Assembly (NCBI RefSeq): GCF_052162025.1
Contig: NZ_CP197401.1
Location: 558,001-622,000, forward strand
Direction: 5' to 3'
DNA length: 64,000 nt
From: Methylobacter sp015476545
Lineage (GTDB): Bacteria > Pseudomonadota > Gammaproteobacteria > Methylococcales > Methylomonadaceae
Positions 17,673 through 26,216 of this stretch are shown piece by piece (positions within the stretch are counted from its first letter, which is position 1; every line of letters starts with the position of its first letter). Under the pieces are notes generated by a model that saw nothing but the letters and a program-made list of their open reading frames with translations, was not told where the DNA came from and did not search any database. Position numbers and translations under genes: made by a program.

Positions 17673-19031
17673 ATGTCAGCTACTGCAAAACAGGACAATA
17701 ACGAGCTTCTCCTCAAACGCATGACAGAACTGCTGGGTTCAGGCTCAGAGAATGAAGTCAGGCAGTTTATTCAAGAATTATATCCCGCGGAAATAGCGCT
17801 TTTAATCGAATCGCTGGCGCCTGAAGACCGAAAAAAAATCTGGAAACTGATTCCGCTGAATACTGTTGGAGAGATTCTGGTCGATCTGCATGTCGAGGTG
17901 GCGAACGGGCTCATAGAAATTACTGACTGGCAAGATCTGACTACTGCAGTGGAAAGTCTGGAGTCGGATGATCTGATCGATCTGCTGCATACGCTTCCCG
18001 AGCCGCTGCTTTCCAAAGTGACGGAATCGATCGGCATACAGGAAAAGCGTCGCCTGGAATCGGCTTTATCGTACGATGATAATACCGCGGGCGGTTTAAT
18101 GAGCCTTGATGTATTGACCGTGCGCGCCGACGTGTCGCTGGATGTTGTGCTGCGCTATTTAAGAAAGCGCGGGTCCATGCCCAGAGCGACGGACAACTTG
18201 GTCGTTGTTGACCGAAACGATCATTTTCAGGGCGTTTTGCCTTTAGCCGTATTGCTGACCAAAAATCCTCATGCCATGGTGTCGGAAGTGATGGATTTCA
18301 GTATGAGCGGCATCCCTTATCAGATGCCGGCCGGGGAAGTCGCTTTATTATTTGAGCAGCGCGATATGATTTCCGCGCCTGTTGTCGCGGAAGACGGTAA
18401 GGTGCTGGGAAGAATCACGGTCGACGACATCGTCGATGTTATTCGCGAGGAAGCGGATCATTCACTGATGAGCATGGCGGGCCTGGATGAAGAACAGGAC
18501 ATATTTTCTCCTGTGATGACGAGCGCCAAGCGGCGTGCAATCTGGTTGGGCATTAACCTGCTGACGGCTTTTCTGGCATCCTGGGTTATCGGTTTGTTTG
18601 AGGCAACTTTAGACCGGATTGTCGCGTTGGCGGTATTGATGCCTATTGTCGCCAGTATGGGCGGTGTTGCCGGAAGTCAGACGCTGACCCTGGTGATACG
18701 CGGATTGGCGTTGCGGCAGATCAGCAGCATCAATGCCATAAGGCTGTTTCGAAAGGAAATCGCTGTCGGTGTTGTGAACGGCGCTTTATGGGCAGTTATC
18801 GTTGCCTGCATTGCAGGGATTTGGTTTCAAAGCAGCAGTATCGGATTATTGCTGGGCAGCGCCATGCTGATCAATCTGGTTTGCGCCGCATTGGCCGGTG
18901 CGAGCATTCCGCTGGCACTGCAAAAGATAGGCGTAGATCCTGCCTTGGCAGGTGGTGTGCTATTGACTACGGTTACCGATGTGATCGGCTTTATGGCTTT
19001 CCTGGGTCTGGCAACCCTGTTTCTGGTGTAG
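17673..19031 (+). CDS. mgtE: Magnesium transporter MgtE
   Basis: About 452 aa from ATG 17673 (MSATAKQDNNELL); a GTG at 17646 would add 9 residues. Domains in order: MgtE N superhelical domain (about 10-125, LYPAEIALLIESLAPEDRKKIW), two CBS domains (about 140-255, ending RITVDDIVDVIREE), and five transmembrane helices (about 290-452) with the GNxxT-like GVAGSQTLTLVIRGLA and PLALQKIGVDPALAGGVLLTTVTDV selectivity segment. It is a Mg2+-gated channel in the inner membrane. Confidence 0.94.
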   Translation: MSATAKQDNNELLLKRMTELLGSGSENEVRQFIQELYPAEIALLIESLAPEDRKKIWKLIPLNTVGEILVDLHVEVANGLIEITDWQDLTTAVESLESDDLIDLLHTLPEPLLSKVTESIGIQEKRRLESALSYDDNTAGGLMSLDVLTVRADVSLDVVLRYLRKRGSMPRATDNLVVVDRNDHFQGVLPLAVLLTKNPHAMVSEVMDFSMSGIPYQMPAGEVALLFEQRDMISAPVVAEDGKVLGRITVDDIVDVIREEADHSLMSMAGLDEEQDIFSPVMTSAKRRAIWLGINLLTAFLASWVIGLFEATLDRIVALAVLMPIVASMGGVAGSQTLTLVIRGLALRQISSINAIRLFRKEIAVGVVNGALWAVIVACIAGIWFQSSSIGLLLGSAMLINLVCAALAGASIPLALQKIGVDPALAGGVLLTTVTDVIGFMAFLGLATLFLV

Positions 19032-19039
19032 GGCAACTG

Positions 19040-19077
19040 CAAGGCTAAAGTGCTGGGGTTTTTAACTTTAGCCCTTG
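19040..19077 (+). terminator. Imperfect stem-loop after mgtE
   Basis: CAAGGCTAAAG (19040-19050) pairs with CTTTAGCCCTTG (19066-19077) with one bulged C and a 15-nt loop. It sits between convergent mgtE and the winged-helix gene, so it could stop transcription from both sides. The arm resembles that of the hpf-rapZ hairpin. Confidence 0.55.
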
Positions 19078-19086
19078 ATCTATGCT

Positions 19087-19284
19087 TTATTTCAATGATA
19101 GGGTTTCAGCGCGGCCTTTCATTTCAATGGATAGCTTGTCTTCTTTAGCCAGCCAGCCAATTGCGCGTTGAATATCATTTTTGCTGATCCCTGTTTCAGA
19201 AGTCACTTTAGATACGCTGGCGGGACCATTCTCATCCAGATAACGCCAGATTTTACCCGCAGCCTCGCCGATTGTATAAGACAT
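19087..19284 (-). CDS. Small winged-helix protein (DUF2582-like)
   Basis: A 65-aa protein from ATG 19284 (MSYTIGEAAGKIWRYL), chosen over a GTG at 19293 because AAGGTGAT lies at the right distance. The sequence SVSKVTSETGISKNDIQRAIGWLAKEDKL is a compact winged helix-turn-helix. Small proteins of this kind are presumed DNA- or partner-binding; target unknown. It is 27 nt from minE on the same strand and may be co-transcribed with the min operon. Confidence 0.8.
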   Translation of the reverse strand: MSYTIGEAAGKIWRYLDENGPASVSKVTSETGISKNDIQRAIGWLAKEDKLSIEMKGRAETLSLK

Positions 19285-19319
19285 ATTGATCACCTTGATG
19301 TATAGGGTTGGTTAAAAAA

Positions 19320-19589
19320 TTAAGACTTCTTATTAGTGTGATGATCAGGCAATACGATATTTAATTCGAGTATTTCCTGATCATCATCCTGTTCAAAATT
19401 AACTGAAATGGCATCCTGCCCTACGTTAATGTATTTTCTTACAACTTCCAGCAGCTCTTTCTGCAACTGAGGAAGGTAGGAGGGCTGGTTTCTGGAGGAT
19501 CGCTCATGAGCCACCAGAATTTGCAGCCTTTCTTTCGCCACCGATGCCGAGCTGGCCTTATTGCTTCTAAAATAGTCGAGTAAACTCAT
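19320..19589 (-). CDS. minE: Cell division topological specificity factor MinE
   Basis: An 89-aa protein. The N-terminal membrane-targeting and anti-MinCD part includes MSLLDYFRSNKASSASVAKERLQILVAHERS, and the C-terminal topological domain follows. MinE stimulates MinD ATPase at the membrane and drives pole-to-pole oscillation so that FtsZ assembles at mid-cell. It overlaps the minD stop by one base. Confidence 0.97.
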   Translation of the reverse strand: MSLLDYFRSNKASSASVAKERLQILVAHERSSRNQPSYLPQLQKELLEVVRKYINVGQDAISVNFEQDDDQEILELNIVLPDHHTNKKS

Positions 19590-20398
19590 TATTTACCCCC
19601 GAAAAGCTTCCCGAAAAGACCTTTTTTCTCATCAATAAAACGATGGGGTTTCTCCTCGCCTAAATAGCGGGCAACGATATCGGCATAGGCCTGGCCGGCA
19701 TCGCTTTTTTCATCCAGAATAACAGGAACGCCTGAGTTTGACGCATTCAATACCGATTTCGACTCCGGAATTACACCCAGTAAATGCAGGGATAAAATTT
19801 CCTGCACGTCTTTCACGCTGAGCATTTCCCCTAGTTTTACGCGATCCGGCGAGTAGCGGGACAACAGCAGGTATTCTTTAATCGGCTCCTCGTTTCGCTC
19901 GGCCCGGCGCGATTTGCTCGCCAAAAGCCCTAGCATGCGATCTGAGTCTCTAACCGAGGAAACCTCCGGGTTGGTCACGATGAAGGCATCGTCGGCGAAG
20001 TACATGGCCAAGTGAGCGCCTTTCTCGATGCCGGCCGGGGAATCGCAGACAATATACTGAAAATCTTTGGATAATTCTTCCAATACCTTGCCTACGCCTT
20101 CGATGCTTAACGCATCTTTGTCGCGCGTCTGGGAAGCGGGCAGAATGTAAAGCTGGTCGCAATGTTTATCGCGAATCAATGCCTGGTTCAGGTTGGCTTC
20201 GCCATTCATGACATTGATAAAGTCATAAACGACACGGCGTTCACAGCCCATGATCAAATCCAGGTTGCGTAAGCCTACGTCGAAATCAATGACGGCTGTT
20301 TTAAAGCCTTTTTTTGCAAGCCCCATGGAGATGGCCGCACTCGTTGTTGTTTTGCCAACACCCCCTTTTCCGGATGTTACGACGATGATTCTTGCCAA
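19589..20398 (-). CDS. minD: Septum site-determining protein MinD (TTG start)
   Basis: I place the start at the TTG at 20398, giving (M)ARIIVVTSGKGGVGKTTTSA, the canonical MinD N-terminus of 269 aa. A GGAGG lies 8 nt upstream; the in-frame TTG at 20413 lies across this ribosome site and would add a non-family EEQPL extension. The deviant Walker A is GKGGVGKTT. The C-terminal amphipathic membrane helix is EEKPHRFIDEKKGLFGKLFGG. MinD is a membrane ATPase that recruits MinC and is displaced by MinE. Confidence 0.95.
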   Translation of the reverse strand: MARIIVVTSGKGGVGKTTTSAAISMGLAKKGFKTAVIDFDVGLRNLDLIMGCERRVVYDFINVMNGEANLNQALIRDKHCDQLYILPASQTRDKDALSIEGVGKVLEELSKDFQYIVCDSPAGIEKGAHLAMYFADDAFIVTNPEVSSVRDSDRMLGLLASKSRRAERNEEPIKEYLLLSRYSPDRVKLGEMLSVKDVQEILSLHLLGVIPESKSVLNASNSGVPVILDEKSDAGQAYADIVARYLGEEKPHRFIDEKKGLFGKLFGGK

Positions 20399-20427
20399 GG
20401 GTTGTTCCTCCAAGTTAGCGGTATTAA

Positions 20428-21165
20428 TTAAAGATCTTTAATGATCAAATTTTCGTTTTGCAAATAGATCTGAACGGGCTTGTTGCTGACGGATTCGTTC
20501 AGGTCTTCACTGATTTTGTAGGTGCCGGCAATCGAAATAAGCTCAGCCTGCAAATCGGAACAGAAAATGCGCGCTTCCGGATTGCCCTGCACACCGGCCA
20601 GTGCTCGGCCTCTTAATGTTCCATAAACATGAATATTGCCTTCGGCCATGATTTCGGCGCCCGCACTGACCTGAGCCAGAATGATCAAGTCTCCCTCGGC
20701 ATAGAGGCGCTGGCCGGAACGGATGGGATGCGTAATAAGCGTGCTCATTACAGGCTCTGCTTTTGGGGCGGGTTCCGGAGCGGTTTTTTTCTGTTTCACA
20801 GCTTCTACAGGCGCGGAGGCGCTGCTGCTATGAATTGAATGGACCGGAATGCCCTGCGCTATGGCCTGCTGGTTCTGCTGCGGGTTGCCGCCGCGTATAC
20901 CAATCGGCAGTAAATTAAGTTTGCGGATGATTTTCGTCAGTACGTCAATATCAATCTCGCGCTCCTGCCTATTCAGTTCCTGCAGGTCAAACACCAGCGG
21001 TGAGTTTTTGAAAAACTCAGGCGCCAGACGAACTTTTTCCTGGAGTTGCTGTTCGATCACTGCCGTATCGTTATCGAATAAAACCAAGACAGGTACAGAA
21101 AATGTACTGCTCTTAAATTCCAGGGCGGGCGGGAGATGAGGCGTTTGTTGAGGGTCTGTCGACAT
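20428..21165 (-). CDS. minC: Septum site-determining protein MinC
   Basis: A 245-aa division inhibitor. The N-terminal FtsZ-targeting domain (about 10-115) is joined by a Ala/Pro/Lys-rich linker (about 118-140) to a C-terminal beta-helix (about 145-245: HPIRSGQRLYAEGDLIILAQVSAGAEIMAEGNIHVYGTLRGRALAG) that dimerises and binds MinD. It heads the minC-minD-minE operon, 29 nt before minD. Confidence 0.95.
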   Translation of the reverse strand: MSTDPQQTPHLPPALEFKSSTFSVPVLVLFDNDTAVIEQQLQEKVRLAPEFFKNSPLVFDLQELNRQEREIDIDVLTKIIRKLNLLPIGIRGGNPQQNQQAIAQGIPVHSIHSSSASAPVEAVKQKKTAPEPAPKAEPVMSTLITHPIRSGQRLYAEGDLIILAQVSAGAEIMAEGNIHVYGTLRGRALAGVQGNPEARIFCSDLQAELISIAGTYKISEDLNESVSNKPVQIYLQNENLIIKDL

Positions 21166-21619
21166 CCGTTAAATCTGGTTAGTCACTAGTTGGGAGATTC
21201 TAACACTGCTGTTGGAAAAAATCATTTTTCTAACGCGACAATTTTGTACAGGAAACAGCGGGACATTTCCGGGCAGACAGAGGCAATAAGTTTTTCTATC
21301 CACCCAATTGGCGATACCGTTTGCGCCTATGTTTAAGCAATATAGCCGAAATAATGGCAACTGTAATTGGCAGATAACGATGGGCCGCAGACTCGATTCT
21401 GGCCGATATCTGGTTCAGTCCGCGCCTCCTTCAAGATGGCACATCATAGTATTTTATCTCAATGCCTAAGGGCAGTAGTGCTTTAATTTGAATCGAAAGG
21501 ATAATTTTAAGTTAGTCTTTAAATAAAAGCTTTTGATTTATAAGGTTTTTATAAATGCCACAATGCGGCGCTGGCTTGCAAAACAGGTCATTTTCCTTTA
21601 ACTTAGCGCCTTTATCCGT
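21166..21619. other. Divergent intergenic region between minC and thiC
   Basis: No gene supported in these 454 bp; short frames here have neither ribosome sites nor family features. It should contain the minC promoter (minus) and the thiC promoter (plus) upstream of the riboswitch. Confidence 0.5.
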
Positions 21620-21716
21620 AAAGGCTAGGGGTGCTTCGAGATACGTCTTGAGGCTGAGAGAAACCCTTTGAACCTGACCCCGGTTAATACCGGCGTAGGA
21701 AAGCCCACACTTCCCT
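21620..21716 (+). promoter_or_regulatory. TPP riboswitch (THI element)
   Basis: The conserved TPP aptamer pieces occur in order: AGGGGTGC (about 21627), GAGGCTGAGA (21650-21659), ACCCTTTGAACCTGA (21663-21677) and GGTTAATACCGGCGTAGGAA (21682-21701). It ends about 35 nt before the thiC ATG. Thiamine pyrophosphate binding is expected to switch off thiC, most likely by hiding the ribosome site; no clear intrinsic terminator is seen in the expression platform. Confidence 0.95.
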
Positions 21717-21748
21717 GCGTCTTGTTTTATTGAATTTCGGAGATAAGC

Positions 21749-23614
21749 ATGAGCGCTGTCCTTAAAGATCTTACGTCTGCTACCAGCAGTGTCAAAATTG
21801 ATTCCTATCCGGCATCGGAAAAAATCTATGTTCAAGGCAGCCGGCCTGACATACGCGTTCCGATGCGCAAGATTACCCTGTCCGATACGCCGGCCCAGTT
21901 TGGCGCGGAAAAAAACCCGCCGCTGTATGTCTATGATACCTCAGGCGTTTACACCGATCCGGCGGTTGAAGTCGATTTAAAAAAAGGCCTGAGCGCCATC
22001 CGTGCGGCCTGGATTGCCGAGCGTAACGATACCGAAGAGCTGTCTGGCCCAAGCTCGGAATTCGGTCGTCAGCGCCTGGAAGATCCGGCGACCGCCGATC
22101 TGCGCTTTGAGCATATCCGCAAGCCGCGCCGCGCCAAGGCCGGAGCCAATGTCACGCAAATGCATTATGCCAGACAGGGCATTATTACGCCGGAAATGGA
22201 ATTCATTGCGATCCGCGAAAACCAGAAAATGGAAGAAATGCGCGAGTTATGGAAAGACCAGCATCCGGGCGATTCTTTCGGCGCGTCGATTCCATCGGTC
22301 ATTACCCCCGAGTTTGTGCGCTCCGAAGTCGCGCGCGGCCGGGCCATTATTCCGGCCAATATCAATCACCCCGAGCTGGAGCCAATGATTATCGGCCGCA
22401 ACTTCCTCGTGAAAATCAACGGCAATCTCGGCAATTCGGCAGTTACGTCGTCCATTGAGGAAGAAGTCGAAAAAATGCTTTGGGGCATCCGCTGGGGCGG
22501 CGATACGATCATGGATTTGTCGACCGGCAAGAACATTCATGAAACGCGCGAATGGATTTTGCGCAACTCGCCTGTACCTATCGGCACGGTGCCTATCTAT
22601 CAAGCACTGGAAAAAGTCAACGGCAAGGCCGAAGAGCTGACTTGGGAAATCTTCCGCGACACGTTGATCGAACAAGCCGAACAGGGCGTCGACTACTTCA
22701 CGATTCATGCCGGCGTACGCCTGCATCATGTGCCTCTGACCGCCAAGAGAATGACCGGCATCGTGTCGCGTGGCGGCTCCATTATGGCGAAATGGTGTCT
22801 GGCACATCACACGGAAAGTTTCCTGTACACGCATTTCGAAGAGATCTGCGAAATCATGAAAGCCTATGACGTGTCTTTCTCATTAGGGGACGGGTTGCGG
22901 CCGGGTTCAATTTACGACGCCAACGATGCCGCGCAGTTCGGCGAACTGGAAACCCTGGGCGAACTGACGAAAATCGCCTGGAAACATGACGTGCAAACCA
23001 TGATCGAAGGTCCGGGACATGTGCCTCTGCACATGATTAAGGTCAACATGGACAAGCAGCTCGAAGAATGCGGCGAAGCGCCTTTTTATACCTTGGGACC
23101 TTTGACGACCGATATCGCGCCCGGTTACGACCATATCACTTCGGCGATCGGCGCCGCCAATATCGGCTGGTACGGCTGCGCGATGCTCTGCTATGTGACC
23201 CAGAAAGAGCATTTGGGCCTGCCTAATAAGCAAGACGTACGCGAAGGCATCGTGACTTACAAAATTGCCGCGCATGCCGCCGATCTTGCCAAAGGCCATC
23301 CCGGCGCGCAGGCGCGCGACAATGCCATGTCCAAAGCACGTTTTGAATTCCGCTGGGAAGACCAGTTCAACATCGGCCTGGATCCGGAACGGGCGCGCGA
23401 GTTCCATGACGAAACCCTGCCCAAGGAATCGGCCAAAATCGCGCATTTCTGCTCCATGTGCGGTCCGCATTTCTGCTCAATGAAAATCAGCCAGGATGTA
23501 CGCGATTACGCGGCTGAAAAAGGCATCGCCGAAGAAGAAGCCCTGGAAAAAGGCATGGATGAGAAATCCAAGCAGTTTGTTGAGGAAGGCGCAGCCATCT
23601 ATCATAAAATTTAG
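21749..23614 (+). CDS. thiC: Phosphomethylpyrimidine synthase ThiC
   Basis: A 621-aa radical-SAM enzyme that rearranges aminoimidazole ribotide to HMP phosphate for thiamine. Blocks include VPMRKITLSDTPAQFGAEKNPPLYVYDTSG, NGNLGNSAVTSSIEEEVEKM, SLGDGLRPGSIYDANDAAQ and the C-terminal 4Fe-4S motif CSMCGPHFCSM near residue 570. GGAGATAAGC precedes the ATG. It is under the upstream TPP riboswitch. No other thi gene is adjacent. Confidence 0.98.
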   Translation: MSAVLKDLTSATSSVKIDSYPASEKIYVQGSRPDIRVPMRKITLSDTPAQFGAEKNPPLYVYDTSGVYTDPAVEVDLKKGLSAIRAAWIAERNDTEELSGPSSEFGRQRLEDPATADLRFEHIRKPRRAKAGANVTQMHYARQGIITPEMEFIAIRENQKMEEMRELWKDQHPGDSFGASIPSVITPEFVRSEVARGRAIIPANINHPELEPMIIGRNFLVKINGNLGNSAVTSSIEEEVEKMLWGIRWGGDTIMDLSTGKNIHETREWILRNSPVPIGTVPIYQALEKVNGKAEELTWEIFRDTLIEQAEQGVDYFTIHAGVRLHHVPLTAKRMTGIVSRGGSIMAKWCLAHHTESFLYTHFEEICEIMKAYDVSFSLGDGLRPGSIYDANDAAQFGELETLGELTKIAWKHDVQTMIEGPGHVPLHMIKVNMDKQLEECGEAPFYTLGPLTTDIAPGYDHITSAIGAANIGWYGCAMLCYVTQKEHLGLPNKQDVREGIVTYKIAAHAADLAKGHPGAQARDNAMSKARFEFRWEDQFNIGLDPERAREFHDETLPKESAKIAHFCSMCGPHFCSMKISQDVRDYAAEKGIAEEEALEKGMDEKSKQFVEEGAAIYHKI

Positions 23615-23624
23615 AGGCGCTAAA

Positions 23625-23663
23625 GTAGCGCAGATCCCATATTTATTATGAAATCTGCGCTAC
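23625..23663 (+). terminator. 11-bp stem-loop after thiC
   Basis: GTAGCGCAGAT (23625-23635) and ATCTGCGCTAC (23653-23663) are perfect reverse complements around a 17-nt loop. Only a weak U-content follows. It begins 11 nt after the thiC stop and probably ends or attenuates thiC transcription before the next gene. Confidence 0.6.
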
Positions 23664-23704
23664 ACTTATTGCAGTAATCTGTAATAAAAGCTAAAGGAGT
23701 GACT

Positions 23705-24535
23705 ATGGGGGTTCTTGAACAATTAAGGGATCAGGTAAATCGAAAGCAAGATGATGCGCTGGATCAACAAACTATTGAGCAAGAATTGGCTGCGCGCTAT
23801 AAGAAATCGATCCTGCCCAAAATGCAAAGCATTTTTGTGTTCATGAAAGAAATGGTGGAGCATTTAACTTATCTTGAACAGGCCGTTTTCATTGATGATT
23901 ATAGTTCCAGATACCCCCAGTTCGGCCGACTGATCCAGACCGGATACAGAATAAACACCGACGGCATTATGGGATATGCCGATCCCGATAAACTTATGCA
24001 GGTCAATGTCAATTTCTTCTGTCAGAACGAAGGTACATTTACTTATCATCTGCAAGGAAGAAGTCTGATTGAGCAGGAGGTTGCCTTTTTAAGCGCGCAC
24101 AAGGTGCCTTTTGAATGGAAGTATTTCCAGGGCGTCGGTACGGTACAAAATGCCAGTTTTACGGTGATGCGGAAAGTTCCGGTAAGATTTAAGTTTGAAG
24201 TGGATTATGCCGCCTCAAATATAAAAATACTCATCAATAATCACGAGAATTTTGGCGTCTATAAAAAAAGCTTTGCCCCTGAAGAAGTCGATGATGATCT
24301 GTTGGATGAAGTTGCCCGGTTCATGCTCAGGATAGACAGCGATTTCATTCGGCTTGAGATTACCAGTGAACATAAAAAAATAATTCGCAGCAAACTGGAA
24401 GAAACGCAAAGAGAATATGAAAAATGGCTGAACCTGGTCCGCCGTGATGAATTATTTGCTCAGCAAAAGCCTGACAATGGCAAAGCCGGGAAACTGTTTA
24501 AGGCATTAGCCGGCTTAAGAAAAAACAAGTCGTAG
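23705..24535 (+). CDS. Uncharacterised cytoplasmic protein, 276 aa
   Basis: Not recognised. The ATG at 23705 follows AAAGGAG with good spacing; a GTG at 23699 overlaps that site. The protein starts MGVLEQLRDQVNRKQDDALDQ, has no signal peptide or membrane segment, and ends with a basic, helical tail (KIIRSKLEETQREYEKWLNLVRRDE; KAGKLFKALAGLRKN). The N-terminal 60 residues and the tail look helical/coiled, while the middle (about 75-200) alternates beta-like segments. It is flanked by thiC (same strand) and moaC (opposite strand), which gives no functional hint. Confidence 0.8.
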   Translation: MGVLEQLRDQVNRKQDDALDQQTIEQELAARYKKSILPKMQSIFVFMKEMVEHLTYLEQAVFIDDYSSRYPQFGRLIQTGYRINTDGIMGYADPDKLMQVNVNFFCQNEGTFTYHLQGRSLIEQEVAFLSAHKVPFEWKYFQGVGTVQNASFTVMRKVPVRFKFEVDYAASNIKILINNHENFGVYKKSFAPEEVDDDLLDEVARFMLRIDSDFIRLEITSEHKKIIRSKLEETQREYEKWLNLVRRDELFAQQKPDNGKAGKLFKALAGLRKNKS

Positions 24536-24816
24536 CCAATTCCTATCGCTATTCATGTGAGTTCCTAGGCGGTCCGCCCCATGCTCTGAGTATGATCAAT
24601 AGCCAGTAGTCTGCTGTGCGGCGAACCGAATTCCCTCCAAGTCCCACTAAGGATGAGAGGGCTGTAAAAAATCAAAAAACCTATCATGACCGCCGGCAGG
24701 GCCATCAGCGAGATTTTTATGAAGGCTTGGCTATCTCATAAACCTTTGGGCCAAGCTGGAAAATAAGACTGGCCGCGGCAGAGAATGTATCCGGGAGAAG
24801 ATTTATGGCAGAGGGT

Positions 24817-25293
24817 TTATTGGCGTTGCCAGTGCCCCGATTTGCCGCCGTCTTTTTCCAATAGTTGGACGGATTGAATGACCATGCCCCGGTCCACGGC
24901 CTTGCACATGTCGTAAATAGTCAGCAAAGCGATCTGCGTGGCGGTAAGCGCTTCCATCTCTACGCCGGTCTGGCCGTTGGTTTTTACCGTGGTCTGGCAG
25001 CGTACGCGGTTTTTATCGGTTTCCGCGGTCAGGTTGATGTCTACATGCGTGATGGGCAGAGGATGGCAGAGCGGAATCAAATCGGCCGTTTTCTTACTGG
25101 CCATGATGCCGGCAATTCTAGCGATAGCCAACACATCACCTTTTTTATGTCCGCCTTCGATGATCAGCTTGAGCGTTTCCGGTTGCATTTCAATATAGCC
25201 TTCGGTGACGGCCGTGCGCTGAGTGATCGCTTTGTCGCCAACATCGACCATATGGGCTTCGCCGGCTTGATTAAAATGGGTTAGTTGAGTCAC
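24817..25293 (-). CDS. moaC: Cyclic pyranopterin monophosphate synthase
   Basis: A 158-aa protein that, after MoaA, forms cyclic pyranopterin monophosphate in molybdenum cofactor synthesis. Family blocks are MVDVGDKAITQRTAVTEG, KKGDVLAIARIAGIMASKKTADLIPLCHPLPI and GVEMEALTATQIALLTIYDMCKAVD. It is divergent from moaD-moaE, with a 168-bp shared upstream region. No Moco riboswitch is evident there. The moaA and moaB genes are not in the window. Confidence 0.97.
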   Translation of the reverse strand: MTQLTHFNQAGEAHMVDVGDKAITQRTAVTEGYIEMQPETLKLIIEGGHKKGDVLAIARIAGIMASKKTADLIPLCHPLPITHVDINLTAETDKNRVRCQTTVKTNGQTGVEMEALTATQIALLTIYDMCKAVDRGMVIQSVQLLEKDGGKSGHWQRQ

Positions 25294-25461
25294 AAATCAG
25301 TAGAATTATCGTTAAAGGAATGAAAGGGCCTGGCAACTGCTAAGTCGTGTTATGAAAGTGCAGGAAGGCGAGATATATGTAACCATGCTTGTCATTATCT
25401 GAGCCGTTTTGCAGAGGCGAGGTTCAAAGTATTATTATCTATTTTTTTTATGGCCGCGTGA

Positions 25462-25701
25462 ATGACTATGTCAATTAAAGTGCGTTATTTCGCCAGTTTG
25501 AAAGAAAGCCTGGGGCGCTCGGAAGACGATCTTGAGTTTGAGGGCATTGCCACTGTCAGCGATGTATGGCGCCGCGCCAACGCCGGCAAGCCGCTGCCGG
25601 ATAATCTGTTGGCGGCTGTCAATATGGAATATGTGGACTGGAACAGTGTTGTCAAAGACGGCGACGAGGTGGCTTTTTTTCCGCCGGTAACCGGAGGCTG
25701 A
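25462..25701 (+). CDS. moaD: Molybdopterin synthase sulfur carrier subunit
   Basis: A 79-aa ubiquitin-like protein ending in the essential Gly-Gly (VAFFPPVTGG), whose thiocarboxylate donates sulfur to cyclic pyranopterin monophosphate. Starts at 25462 (MTMSIKV) or 25468 (MSIKVRYFASLKES) are both possible; neither has a strong ribosome site. It is 2 nt upstream of moaE. Confidence 0.95.
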   Translation: MTMSIKVRYFASLKESLGRSEDDLEFEGIATVSDVWRRANAGKPLPDNLLAAVNMEYVDWNSVVKDGDEVAFFPPVTGG

Positions 25702-25703
25702 TA

Positions 25704-26153
25704 ATGACAGTAAAAATTTGTGCGGAAGGTTTTGACCCCTGGCATGAAGTTCAGGCCTATCAAAACGCGGCGCAGCATATGGCCGGCAAATTCGGCGCGA
25801 CCAGCCTCTTTATCGGCACAATGCGCGATTTCAATGAAGGCGATGATGTCAAAGCCATGAATCTCGAGCATTATCCGGGCATGACCGAAAAGCAGCTCGA
25901 AAAAATCGTTGCCGAAGCGCAGCAGCAGTGGCCGATTATCGATGCGCTGGTTGTGCATCGCGTGGGGGATATTCTGCCTAATGAGCCCATCGTGCTGGTA
26001 GCGGTCTGGACGTCGCATCGCGGCGATGCGTTCGATGCGAACCGGTATATTATGGAAGCGCTAAAGTTGAAAGCGCCTTTCTGGAAAAAGGAAGTTTTAA
26101 AGTCGGAGGATCAGCGCTGGGTCGAGAAGAATACCGACGGTTATAAGCGCTGA
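25704..26153 (+). CDS. moaE: Molybdopterin synthase catalytic subunit
   Basis: A 149-aa protein. Diagnostic stretches are GATSLFIGTMRDFNEGDDVKAMNLEHYPGM, VVHRVGDILPNEPIVLVAVWTSHRGDAFDANRYIMEALKLKAPFWKKE. It binds the MoaD C-terminus and converts cyclic pyranopterin monophosphate to molybdopterin. A GGAGG at the end of moaD serves as its ribosome site. A GC-rich hairpin follows. Confidence 0.97.
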   Translation: MTVKICAEGFDPWHEVQAYQNAAQHMAGKFGATSLFIGTMRDFNEGDDVKAMNLEHYPGMTEKQLEKIVAEAQQQWPIIDALVVHRVGDILPNEPIVLVAVWTSHRGDAFDANRYIMEALKLKAPFWKKEVLKSEDQRWVEKNTDGYKR

Positions 26154-26173
26154 AAGGTGACCGAATAGTTTGT

Positions 26174-26194
26174 GGGGGCGCTGCTACCGCCCCC
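26174..26194. terminator. GC-rich hairpin between convergent moaE and ppa
   Basis: GGGGGCG (26174-26180) pairs with CGCCCCC (26188-26194) across a 7-nt loop. It lies between convergent genes and lacks a long U-run, so bidirectional but weak termination is likely. Confidence 0.6.
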
Positions 26195-26216
26195 TCTGTA
26201 TAGCTGATAACAACGT

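Noticed and set aside
25294..25461. Molybdenum-cofactor riboswitch between moaC and moaD
   Set aside because: The expected conserved stems and sequence blocks are not seen.
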